In this document: in pieces, positions 1 to 5,953 of the stretch
Layout of the letters: every line of letters begins with the position of its first letter
Position numbering within the stretch: the first letter of the stretch is position 1
Source: UBA10677 sp045654245
GTDB taxonomy: Bacteria; Bacillota; Clostridia; Christensenellales; Pumilibacteraceae
Reading direction: 5' to 3'
Assembly: GCA_045654245.1 (NCBI GenBank)
Contig: JAZOMX010000038.1
Span: 1 to 6,941, forward strand
DNA: 6,941 nucleotides
The notes under the pieces: generated by a model
The model's input: the letters and a program-made list of their open reading frames with translations, nothing else
What the model was told of the DNA's origin: nothing
The model's database searches: none
Made by a program: the position numbers and the translations under genes

Positions 1-1
1 T

Positions 2-1522
2 GCGGACAAGATTGAAGTAGTGTCTCGTGCTTACGGAAAAGACGAGGCTAACAAGTGGACGAGCAAGGGAGCGGAGGCATATACGATTGAGCCTGCCGAC
101 AAAGAAAAGTGCGGGACTACGATTACGCTTTATCTTCGCAATAAAGACGAGGATTTCGATTATGATGAATTACTTCGCGAACACTTTATTAAAATGCTCG
201 TTAAGAAGTATTCCGATTATATTCGCTATCCGATAGTAATGGAAGTAACCAAGACTAAGAAAAAAGAGGGCGAAGTTAAGGAGGGCGAAACTCCCGAGTA
301 CGAGACTTATAAAGAGGTTGAGACGGTAAACAGCCGAGTTCCGCTTTGGAAAAAGGCGAAAAGCGAGATTACGAAAGAGAACTACGACGAGTTTTATCGC
401 GCGAAATTTCACGATTTTACTCCGCCGATTAAGACTTTCCACTTTACGATTGAGGGCGCGGTAAACTATACGGCAATGCTTTTCGTTCCCGCCGAAAAAC
501 CGTACGACTACTATCAAAAAGATTACAAAAAGGGCTTGCAACTATACTCTAACGGCGTACTTATTATGGATAAGTGCGAGGAGATTTTGCCTGATTGCTA
601 CGGTTTTATAAAAGGTATCGTAGATAGTGGCGACCTCTCGCTTAACATTTCCCGTGAAATGCTCCAGCAAGACCGTCAGTTGCGCGCAATCGCAAGCGGA
701 CTAGAGAAAAAGATTACCGCTGAACTTAAAAAGTTTATGGAAGCGGATAGAGAAAACTACGATAAATTCTTCGCTGAATTAGGCTTGAGCGTTAAGTTTG
801 GCGTGTATAACGACTACGGACTTAGAAAAGACAGTTTAAAAGATTTACTCTTGTTCTATTCGTCCACCGAGAAAAAACTCGTGTCGCTCGCTGAGTATAT
901 CGGCAGAATGAAGGAAGAGCAAAAGTTTATCTACTACGCGTGCGGAGATAGTATCGACAATATTGATAAACTCGCTAAAACCGAACTTCTCAAGGAAAAG
1001 GGCTATGAGATTTTGTATATGACGGATAGCGTTGATGAGTTCGTAACCAAGACGCTAGGCGCATATAACGAAAAAGAGTTCAAAAGCGTAGGCGCAAAAG
1101 ACCTAGGATTAGAGAGCGAGGAAGAAAAGAAAGAGATTGAGAGCAAGCAAGAGGAGAACAAGGACCTTACCGAAGAAATCAAAAATATTCTCGGCGATAA
1201 GGTAAAGGCAGTTCGTCTTTCATCCCGTCTTAAGAGTACGGCGTTCTGCGTGACCGCTGACGGCGAAATTTCGCTTGAGATGGAGAAAGTGTTTAGGTCT
1301 ATGAAAACGGCGTCCGCTTTCCCCGTGGTTGCGGAAAAAGTGCTTGAACTCAACCCGGAGCATAAGTTATTCACAAAACTTCAAGGCTTGTTTGAGTCCG
1401 ACCGTGAAACGCTTGCTAAATTCGTAAAAGTTATTTTTACGCAAGCGCTACTTGCCGAGGGTATGCAAATTGAAAACCCGGCGGAATTCAACGAAAACCT
1501 AACCGACATTTTAAGCAAGTAA
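2..1522 (+). CDS. htpG: Molecular chaperone HtpG (Hsp90 family), 5'-truncated by window edge
   Basis: The reading frame is open from position 2 and ends at a TAA, giving 506 visible residues that begin ADKIEVVSRAYG. This matches the late N-terminal domain of HtpG, so roughly the first 120 residues, including most of the ATP pocket, lie off the left edge. The GTG at 20 is internal and is not a start. In order one sees the end of the GHKL domain (SDYIRYP), a charged Lys/Glu linker, and the middle domain (FHFTIEG, LQLYSNGVLIMD). The segment NISREMLQ carries the conserved Arg (codon 653-655) that reaches the ATP gamma-phosphate in Hsp90 proteins. The C-terminal dimerisation domain contains VLELNPEHKLF. 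HtpG is a cytosolic dimeric ATP-driven chaperone for protein folding and stress recovery. No frameshift or missing middle-domain motif is seen. The gene ends against a strong terminator and is convergent with the next operon. The family assignment is firm. Confidence 0.97.
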   Translation, partial: ADKIEVVSRAYGKDEANKWTSKGAEAYTIEPADKEKCGTTITLYLRNKDEDFDYDELLREHFIKMLVKKYSDYIRYPIVMEVTKTKKKEGEVKEGETPEYETYKEVETVNSRVPLWKKAKSEITKENYDEFYRAKFHDFTPPIKTFHFTIEGAVNYTAMLFVPAEKPYDYYQKDYKKGLQLYSNGVLIMDKCEEILPDCYGFIKGIVDSGDLSLNISREMLQQDRQLRAIASGLEKKITAELKKFMEADRENYDKFFAELGLSVKFGVYNDYGLRKDSLKDLLLFYSSTEKKLVSLAEYIGRMKEEQKFIYYACGDSIDNIDKLAKTELLKEKGYEILYMTDSVDEFVTKTLGAYNEKEFKSVGAKDLGLESEEEKKEIESKQEENKDLTEEIKNILGDKVKAVRLSSRLKSTAFCVTADGEISLEMEKVFRSMKTASAFPVVAEKVLELNPEHKLFTKLQGLFESDRETLAKFVKVIFTQALLAEGMQIENPAEFNENLTDILSK

Positions 1523-1523
1523 T

Positions 1524-1558
1524 AAAAAAAGCCTCCCTGATACGAGGGAGGTTTTTTT
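1524..1558. terminator. Bidirectional intrinsic terminator between convergent genes
   Basis: A perfect 7-bp stem CCTCCCT (1532-1538) / AGGGAGG (1545-1551) encloses a 6-nt loop. It is followed by seven T (1552-1558) on the plus strand and preceded by seven A (1524-1530), which are a U-tract on the minus strand. It starts 2 nt after the htpG stop and its T-run ends 2 nt before the stop of the convergent minus-strand gene, so one hairpin can end both transcripts. Confidence 0.93.
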
Positions 1559-1559
1559 A

Positions 1560-2687
1560 TTAACTTTTTAGGTTTTGGTCGGAGGAAATTTCTTCCGCTT
1601 TTTCTAGTCCTTTTAGCATAAGGATTGCAAGTTCAAAATTAGGGTCGGTTTCAAGGCACGCCTTAAAATCCACTTCTGCTGCCTCGGGGTTGTTCATACC
1701 AAGTTGGGTAAGCCCGCGGTAGTAGAGGAAGTAGGTGTATTTTTTGAGGGGGTTTTTAAATGCCTCGTTGATAATTCTGAAGTTGTCCGATAGGAGTTTA
1801 ACTCTGCGCTCGAAGTCAACGGTGGGAGCAAGCGAAATACGAGCAGAGATGTTAAGTAGTAAGATTTCCTCGTCGTCGGGGAAAGCGTCGAGTAGTTTTT
1901 CCGTGCCTACTACGGCGTAAGCGTATTCTCCGAGAGCGAGTGCCTTTTGATATTTTGCCGTTTCGTGAGAAATGCCTTTGTCGTTCTTTTCGCATTTCCA
2001 CTCGATAAAGGGGCGATACCAGTCGATAATAAAGGGGTCTTCGCCCGATAGTTCTGCGGTAGTGCAACAAATATTATCGGCGTACTTACCTGCGTTAGCG
2101 CACGAGAAGACTTCTGCGGTATGAACGACCTCTTTGAGAGCGTCGTAGATATCGTACTCAATGGGGGCTCCCATCATAAACACATAGGGGAAGTAAACGA
2201 GCCACATAGCTTTTAGTTCAGCGGTAGCCGATGAGAGAGTAACGCACTTATACGCCATTTCAAACAGCGTTAGTTTTTCGGGGAGAACGGCGTTGTCGCC
2301 AGTAATCTTTCCTGCTTTAACTTCTTTTCTCCACATAGGAGAGCCCGCGTCGAACTTAACGACGGTTTTCCCGTCCTCGCTAATTTCGTAGGTATGCTCG
2401 GTGTTTTTTGCGTTTAAATCGGTAGTCACGAACGAACAACCGTGATTGACTAACGCTTTAGAAAGACGGTGTAGTTCGGACGAGTCGAAAAGACAACGGA
2501 AAGAATATACCGAAAAGAGTAGGTTGCGCTTTTCTTGGTACGATAGGTCGGAGCGAGTAATACAAGCGTAAGATAGGCGAGTAAGAAAATCTAGTCCTTT
2601 AAGAACTTCGTTTTGTTCGGGTTCTGGCTCGGGCGCAGGTTGTGGAGCGCAAGACGAGCAACTGCATTTGTTTTTATCGTTATCCAT
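1560..2687 (-). CDS. Hypothetical protein with Cys-rich N-terminus and TPR-like C-terminus
   Basis: I do not recognise this 375-residue protein. It opens with a short polar segment carrying Cys8, Cys10 and Cys13 (CSCSSC), then a Pro/Glu linker (APEPEPEPEQ), which together look like a flexible tip. The body is soluble and mixed alpha/beta with no signal peptide or clear membrane span. Residues about 246-283 and 317-350 look like TPR-type helical pairs (YFLYYRGLTQLGMNNPEAAE, then FKACLETDPNFELAILML, with the usual small and aromatic spacing). A protein-interaction role is therefore possible, but no enzyme motif is visible. The ATG has a GAGG ribosome binding site 5 nt upstream, inside the 10-bp gap after the aldo/keto reductase stop, so the two genes are very probably cotranscribed and translationally coupled. 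Scattered extra cysteines (C42, C65, C84, C196, C207, C208, C232, C344) are notable, but they do not form a clear zinc site. It is a real gene: it is long, has a ribosome binding site, and ends at a terminator. Confidence 0.85.
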   Translation of the reverse strand: MDNDKNKCSCSSCAPQPAPEPEPEQNEVLKGLDFLTRLSYACITRSDLSYQEKRNLLFSVYSFRCLFDSSELHRLSKALVNHGCSFVTTDLNAKNTEHTYEISEDGKTVVKFDAGSPMWRKEVKAGKITGDNAVLPEKLTLFEMAYKCVTLSSATAELKAMWLVYFPYVFMMGAPIEYDIYDALKEVVHTAEVFSCANAGKYADNICCTTAELSGEDPFIIDWYRPFIEWKCEKNDKGISHETAKYQKALALGEYAYAVVGTEKLLDAFPDDEEILLLNISARISLAPTVDFERRVKLLSDNFRIINEAFKNPLKKYTYFLYYRGLTQLGMNNPEAAEVDFKACLETDPNFELAILMLKGLEKAEEISSDQNLKS

Positions 2688-2697
2688 AATAACCTCG

Positions 2698-3549
2698 TTA
2701 TTTTATTTTAAGATGAAGGGGGTGTGAGCCGTATCTTTTTTCGGTGATATCGTTAATTTTAGCAATTTCTTCCGCCGTTAGCGAGAAAGAGAAAATTTCC
2801 GAATTTTCTTTAATTCTCGACGGAGTTACGGATTTCGGGAGCGGAACGAAACCGCTATCAAGCGACCAGCGCAAAGCGATTTGAGTGGGGGTAACGCCGT
2901 ATTTACGGGCAAGTTCTACCAAAACGGGGAAACTACCGGCGTCGCCTTTCATAATAGGACGCCAAGCCTCGACTACGATACCTTTTTGTTTGCAGTAAAG
3001 CGCCGTTTCGGTTTGGTTAAGTCCGGGGTGAGCCTCGATTTGGTTAACTACGGGCGTAACACCGCTCACTTTTTCGAGGTAATCTATATGCTCGGGCAAG
3101 AAGTTGCTAACTCCGATTGAGCGGATTAGTTTTTGCTCGCGAAGTTCAATAAACGCTTTCCAAGTGCCCTCGTTTAGTTCTTTATAGTCGTGTTCGTGGC
3201 CGACGGGGATAGGCCAGTGAATAAGGTAAAGGTCAATATACTCTAGCCCTAATTTTTTATAACTCTTTTCAAAAGCGCGCATTGTAGAGTCGTAGCCTTG
3301 GTCGTCGTTCCAAAGTTTGGTGGTAACGAACAATTCGTCTCTTGCGATTTTACTATCTTTAACTGCTTGACCTACGGACTGCTCGTTTTTGTAAAACGAG
3401 GCGGTATCAATATGGCGATAGCCTACTTTAAGAGCCTCTCTAACTGCGTCGTAACACTCTTTTCCGTTTTCGGATAGGTAAGTGCCAAAACCAACGCAAG
3501 GAATAGCGTAACCGTCTAGCAACTGTATCTTATCGGTAAGTGATTTCAT
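2698..3549 (-). CDS. Aldo/keto reductase (2,5-diketogluconate reductase / YtbE-like)
   Basis: This 283-residue protein has the normal length for a single-domain (beta/alpha)8 aldo/keto reductase, a cytosolic NADPH-dependent enzyme that reduces aldehydes and ketones to alcohols. The full catalytic tetrad is visible: Asp48 and Tyr53 in GYRHIDTASFYKNE, Lys78 in VTTKLW, and His111 in LIHWPIP. The cofactor site is also intact: SIGVSNF (145-150), NQIEAHP (169-175), Trp196 at the nicotinamide-stacking position, and PKSVTPSRIKEN (238-249), whose Lys239 and Arg245 are the residues that usually favour NADPH. The segment usually read as AWSPL or AYSPL is AWRPI here. The physiological substrate cannot be read from sequence; small reactive carbonyls such as methylglyoxal are common for relatives. 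The ATG is preceded by GGAGG with 5-nt spacing. It is the first gene of a two-gene operon with its own promoter. Confidence 0.95.
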   Translation of the reverse strand: MKSLTDKIQLLDGYAIPCVGFGTYLSENGKECYDAVREALKVGYRHIDTASFYKNEQSVGQAVKDSKIARDELFVTTKLWNDDQGYDSTMRAFEKSYKKLGLEYIDLYLIHWPIPVGHEHDYKELNEGTWKAFIELREQKLIRSIGVSNFLPEHIDYLEKVSGVTPVVNQIEAHPGLNQTETALYCKQKGIVVEAWRPIMKGDAGSFPVLVELARKYGVTPTQIALRWSLDSGFVPLPKSVTPSRIKENSEIFSFSLTAEEIAKINDITEKRYGSHPLHLKIK

Positions 3550-3582
3550 AACGACCTCCGTTTTGCATAATTTTCATAAATA

Positions 3583-3611
3583 ATTATATCACGACCTTTT
3601 GCTTTGGTCAA
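3583..3611 (-). promoter_or_regulatory. Sigma-A type promoter for the aldo/keto reductase operon
   Basis: On the minus strand, TTGACC (3606-3611) and TATAAT (3583-3588) are separated by 17 nt, with a TGn extended -10 just before the TATAAT. The predicted start near 3576 leaves a leader of about 27 nt that contains the GGAGG ribosome binding site. No operator is obvious. This is close to consensus and suggests strong, perhaps constitutive, expression. Confidence 0.88.
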
Positions 3612-3631
3612 ATCTTTTTTCTACTAAACTG

Positions 3632-3660
3632 TTGCAAAAAGCACGCTCTCGTTGTATAAT
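3632..3660 (+). promoter_or_regulatory. Promoter P1 of the two-component operon
   Basis: TTGCAA (3632-3637) and TATAAT (3655-3660) are separated by exactly 17 nt on the plus strand. The predicted start near 3667 gives a leader of about 95 nt before the regulator ATG, running through the 11-bp repeat array. The -35 lies only about 20 bp from the -35 of the divergent reductase promoter. This would be the basal promoter if the downstream P2 is the activated one. Confidence 0.75.
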
Positions 3661-3667
3661 TGTCGTA

Positions 3668-3683
3668 TGAAATGAATATTTCA
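3668..3683. repeat. Inverted repeat at P1 start region
   Basis: TGAAAT (3668-3673) and ATTTCA (3678-3683) are a perfect inverted repeat around GAAT. It lies right at the predicted P1 transcription start and overlaps the first unit of the direct-repeat array. It could be half of an operator or a chance AT-rich palindrome; the evidence is limited to the symmetry. Confidence 0.4.
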
Positions 3684-3726
3684 CTTTTCGTTCACAATTT
3701 TATCGCAAAACGGCGGTAAAACGGTG
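3679..3726 (+). promoter_or_regulatory. 11-bp periodic direct-repeat array, probable response-regulator binding region
   Basis: Half-site-like units recur every 11 bp: TTTCAC (3679), GTTCAC (3690), TATCGC (3701). A second overlapping pair, GCAAAACGGCG (3705-3715) and GTAAAACGGTG (3716-3726), matches at 9 of 11 positions with the same 11-bp period and ends at the P2 -10. Tandem repeats one helical turn apart are the normal binding layout of OmpR/PhoB-family dimers. Autoregulation by the regulator encoded immediately downstream is inferred from this layout and from the similar box at 5914-5931. Confidence 0.6.
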
Positions 3727-3733
3727 ATATAAT
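3725..3733 (+). promoter_or_regulatory. Promoter P2 (extended -10, no good -35) of the two-component operon
   Basis: TGA then TATAAT (3728-3733) forms an extended -10. No convincing -35 exists at 16-18 nt; the repeat array occupies that place, as at activator-dependent promoters. The predicted start near 3740 leaves a leader of about 22 nt with AGGAGG (3748-3753), 8 nt before the regulator ATG. Confidence 0.62.
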
Positions 3734-3761
3734 AAAAGAAAAGAAAGAGGAGGCTAGTCTT

Positions 3762-4424
3762 ATGGCTAAACTTTTAATCGTTGACGACGAGGCAAAAATA
3801 AGAATAGTTTTAAGAGAATACGCTGAATTCGAGGGGCACGATTGCGACGAGGCGGAAGACGGTATGAGCGCCGTGAAAAGGGTGAAGGAAAGCGAATACG
3901 ACCTCGTTATTATGGACGTAATGATGCCAAAACTCGACGGCTTTTCTGCGGTAAAAGAAATCAGAAAATTCTCGTCCGTGCCAGTTATTATGCTATCGGC
4001 GAGAGTTGAAGAATACGATAGATTGTTTGGGTTCGAGGTAGGCGTTGACGACTACGTAACAAAACCGTTCTCGCCAAAAGAGGTTATGGCGAGAATTAAC
4101 GCTATATTAAAAAGAGTATCCGCGCCCAAAAGTCAAACGATAGTTTCGGACGGACTAGAAATTGATATTGCCGGTAGAAACGTGTTCGTGGACGGCGAGA
4201 AAATTAATATGACGCCGAAAGAGTACGAATTACTTTTTTACCTCGTAAATAACAAAGGGATTGCTATTTCTCGCGAGCAGTTGTTAAGTCAGGTTTGGGG
4301 CTACGACTTTTATGGCGACGATAGAACGGTGGATACGCATATAAAAATGTTGCGCTCGTCGCTTGGAGTTTACCGCGATAAAATCGTAACTTTACGCGGA
4401 CTAGGATATAAGATAGAACTTTAA
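3762..4424 (+). CDS. OmpR/PhoB-family DNA-binding response regulator
   Basis: This 220-residue protein has the standard two-domain layout. The receiver domain (about 1-118) shows the acidic pair Asp8-Asp9 (VDDE), the phosphoacceptor Asp52 in MDVMMPKLDG, the switch residues Ser79 (MLSAR) and Tyr98, and Lys101 in VTKPFSPKE. A short linker leads to the winged-helix DNA-binding domain (about 127-220), with MTPKEYELLFYL, a recognition helix around RTVDTHIKMLRSSLG, and the wing LRGLGYKIEL at the very C-terminus. Phosphorylated proteins of this family dimerise and bind tandem repeats one helical turn apart. The ATG has a strong AGGAGG ribosome binding site 8 nt upstream. The partner kinase follows after 5 nt. 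The signal is not fixed by the protein sequence; close families include PhoP/PhoB, ResD and VanR. The nearby boxes resemble Pho boxes, which favours a PhoB/PhoP-like role but does not prove it. Confidence 0.95.
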   Translation: MAKLLIVDDEAKIRIVLREYAEFEGHDCDEAEDGMSAVKRVKESEYDLVIMDVMMPKLDGFSAVKEIRKFSSVPVIMLSARVEEYDRLFGFEVGVDDYVTKPFSPKEVMARINAILKRVSAPKSQTIVSDGLEIDIAGRNVFVDGEKINMTPKEYELLFYLVNNKGIAISREQLLSQVWGYDFYGDDRTVDTHIKMLRSSLGVYRDKIVTLRGLGYKIEL

Positions 4425-4428
4425 GGAG
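4423..4428 (+). promoter_or_regulatory. Ribosome binding site that poorly fits the kinase start
   Basis: AAGGAG starts inside the regulator's TAA stop codon. It is only 1 nt from the in-frame TTG (4430), 4 nt from an in-frame ATT (4433), and 43 nt from the first in-frame ATG (4472). The usual spacing is 5-9 nt, so no ordinary start codon sits where this site would place it. Confidence 0.6.
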
Positions 4429-4429
4429 T

Positions 4430-5890
4430 TTGATTACGGAAAGAAAGGATAAAAAAAACCACGGCTCGCTGATGTATAAGACTTGGCTTTATTTCGTGGG
4501 CATCACGATAATAACGCTTACTATATTTTGGGTTAGTGAAATATTGTTTTTCCGCGCGCTGTTTAGAAGAACGCACGAAGAGACGCTAGTTAGGTCCTCC
4601 GAATCGGTGGTGGACAGTTTTAACGGCGTTATTTCGCCCGAATACCAAAAAATCGTGGAAAATACGGCGAAGAATAACTCTATGGTAATAATGCTTTTTA
4701 CGACCAAGAACGGAGCGCCGTTGGAGAAAGTGACTTCTGACGAGATAGTATTACTTCTATACCAAGACCCGATGGATAGAGAGCCGACGCAAGGAGAGTT
4801 CGTTGCGCTAGACGAACAGTTCGTTGCGCAAATTAACAAAAATAAAAATTTTTCATACCGTCACCGCACCGAGAAAATGGAAAGTTACGTCTTTATTACG
4901 GGTGCGAAAACGGTTATAGGCGGAAAAACTATATATTTTTACACGGCGTCGTCAGTTGCTCCCGTAAGAGTTATGATAATGCCTTTTAATAATCAGTTCA
5001 TTATCGTAACTTGCATATGTATAATTCTATCCGTAATAATTTCGTTCGGTTTTTCTACGAGACTAACTAGACCTATAAGTGAGTTTGCTAAAACGGCTAT
5101 GCTACTTGGCAAGGGCAAAAAGGTAGAGTTTAAGGAGAGCGGAATAGAAGAGTACGATAAACTCGCTCTTGCGCTTAACTACTCTTCGGAAGAACTCGTT
5201 AAGACGGAAAAAATGCGTAGAGACTTTGTCGCGAACGTAAGTCACGATTTAAGAACGCCTCTTACTATGGTTAAAGCCTACGCCGAAATGATACGCGATA
5301 TATCGGGCGACAACGAGCAAAAACGAAACGAGCATTGTAAGGTAATAATCGACGAGGTTGACCGACTTACCTTGCTAGTAGGCGACCTTCTTGACCTATC
5401 AAAAATTCAGGCTGGAACACGCCAACCTGAATTAAAGAAAGTTGATGTTACTGCGCTAATTCGTGGCGTTATGGAGCGGTTTGCTATGTACGCTGAGCGA
5501 GAAGGGTATAATTTTGAACTTGATATCGACGAAAACTGTTTGATTACCGCCGACGAGCGTATGGTAGAACAGATTTGCTATAACCTTATTTCTAACGCCG
5601 TAAGTTATACGGGCGAGGACAAAAAGGTTGCTATTTCGCTAAAGAACGAGGGTAATGAAATAATCGCTAGAATATCCGACACGGGAAAAGGCATAGAGCC
5701 TGACGAGGTGGATAAAGTCTGGGATAGGTATTACAGAACTAGCCAAAGTAAGCGCGCGGTAGTAGGTAGCGGAATAGGACTTTCTATCGTAAAGAGTTTG
5801 CTCGAAGTCCACGGCGCAAGGTACGGCATTGATTCGGCTGTCGGCAAGGGTACGACTTTTTGGTTTGCGCTTAAGAGAGCGGACGAATAA
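4430..5890 (+). CDS. Sensor histidine kinase, membrane-bound, partner of the upstream regulator
   Basis: Numbering is from the TTG at 4430 (486 residues); the ATG at 4472 is a possible alternative (472 residues). The order is: basic N-terminus; membrane helix at about 19-44; an extracytoplasmic sensor region of about 140 residues that I do not recognise; membrane helix at about 188-210; HAMP linker with RLTRPISEF (211-219); HisKA with phosphoacceptor His272 in VSHDLRTPLTM; HATPase_c with the N box (Asn385, Asn389 in NLISNAVSYT), G1 box DTGKGI (417-422), WDRYYR in the F-box position, and G2 box GSGIGLSIV (446-454). All catalytic motifs are present. There is no cytoplasmic PAS domain between HAMP and HisKA, unlike B. 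subtilis PhoR. It sits 5 nt after the regulator gene, so they are cotranscribed and should form a phosphorelay pair. The ligand is not evident from the sequence. Confidence 0.94.
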   Translation: MITERKDKKNHGSLMYKTWLYFVGITIITLTIFWVSEILFFRALFRRTHEETLVRSSESVVDSFNGVISPEYQKIVENTAKNNSMVIMLFTTKNGAPLEKVTSDEIVLLLYQDPMDREPTQGEFVALDEQFVAQINKNKNFSYRHRTEKMESYVFITGAKTVIGGKTIYFYTASSVAPVRVMIMPFNNQFIIVTCICIILSVIISFGFSTRLTRPISEFAKTAMLLGKGKKVEFKESGIEEYDKLALALNYSSEELVKTEKMRRDFVANVSHDLRTPLTMVKAYAEMIRDISGDNEQKRNEHCKVIIDEVDRLTLLVGDLLDLSKIQAGTRQPELKKVDVTALIRGVMERFAMYAEREGYNFELDIDENCLITADERMVEQICYNLISNAVSYTGEDKKVAISLKNEGNEIIARISDTGKGIEPDEVDKVWDRYYRTSQSKRAVVGSGIGLSIVKSLLEVHGARYGIDSAVGKGTTFWFALKRADE

Positions 5891-5900
5891 TATTTTCATT

Positions 5901-5927
5901 TAGTTTTATTTTTTTATCATAAAACTA
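5901..5927. repeat. AT-rich inverted repeat just after the kinase stop
   Basis: TAGTTTTAT (5901-5909) and ATAAAACTA (5919-5927) are perfect 9-bp arms around a 9-nt, mostly T loop. As RNA it would be a weak A-U hairpin and not a convincing terminator. Its right arm overlaps the Pho-like box, so part of the symmetry may simply reflect that box. Confidence 0.45.
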
Positions 5928-5947
5928 TCACAATTCGAGGCTATAAT
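5914..5947 (+). promoter_or_regulatory. Pho-box-like element plus -10 of an activator-type promoter
   Basis: Positions 5914-5931 read TTATCAT AAAA CTATCAC. This matches 15 of 18 positions of the E. coli Pho-box consensus as I recall it (CTGTCAT, A, W, A, W, CTGTCAY); the differences are the first base and both G positions. The repeat period is 11 bp. The box ends exactly 10 nt before a perfect TATAAT (5942-5947), and no conventional -35 is present. In E. coli PhoB-dependent promoters the box takes the place of the -35 in the same way. The predicted start is near 5954. No start codon with a ribosome binding site follows before the terminator. Confidence 0.65.
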
Positions 5948-5953
5948 ATAGCC
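5939..5953. repeat. Palindrome enclosing the -10
   Basis: GGCTATA (5939-5945) and TATAGCC (5947-5953) form a perfect 7-bp palindrome around one A, containing the whole TATAAT at 5942-5947. It could be a repressor operator, or it may only be extended symmetry of a TATA-rich -10 with GGC/GCC ends. Confidence 0.45.

Noticed and set aside
20..22. GTG at 20 as the htpG start
   Set aside because: The frame is open to the window edge and the codons before it (ADKIEV) match conserved HtpG residues, so this Val is internal.
170..541. Minus-strand open frame of 123 codons inside htpG
   Set aside because: It lies wholly antisense to the well-supported htpG frame, has no ribosome binding site or promoter, and its residue pattern is what antisense of Lys/Glu-rich coding DNA gives.
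1003..1374. Minus-strand open frame of 123 codons, Ser/Leu-rich, inside htpG
   Set aside because: Antisense shadow of the conserved HtpG C-terminal domain; the Ser runs come from Glu/Lys-rich codons on the other strand.
1852..2161. Overlapping minus-strand frames of 72 and 83 codons inside the hypothetical gene
   Set aside because: They are alternate frames of the coding strand of a 375-codon gene, with no start signals and very basic, unstructured translations.
2881..3120. Plus-strand frame of 79 codons inside the aldo/keto reductase gene
   Set aside because: Antisense to a segment carrying conserved reductase motifs; no ribosome binding site.
3550..3761. Riboswitch or structured leader before the regulator gene
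   Set aside because: The leader from P2 is only about 22 nt, and the repeats in the longer P1 leader are direct DNA-type repeats and not a stem-loop fold ending in a terminator.
4489..4839. Minus-strand frame of 116 codons inside the kinase sensor region
   Set aside because: Antisense to the first membrane helix and sensor domain of an intact kinase; no initiation signals.
5901..5927. AT-rich inverted repeat as a terminator for the kinase gene
   Set aside because: The stem has almost no G-C pairs and no T-run follows the right arm; the G-C rich hairpin at 5993-6025 is the credible terminator.
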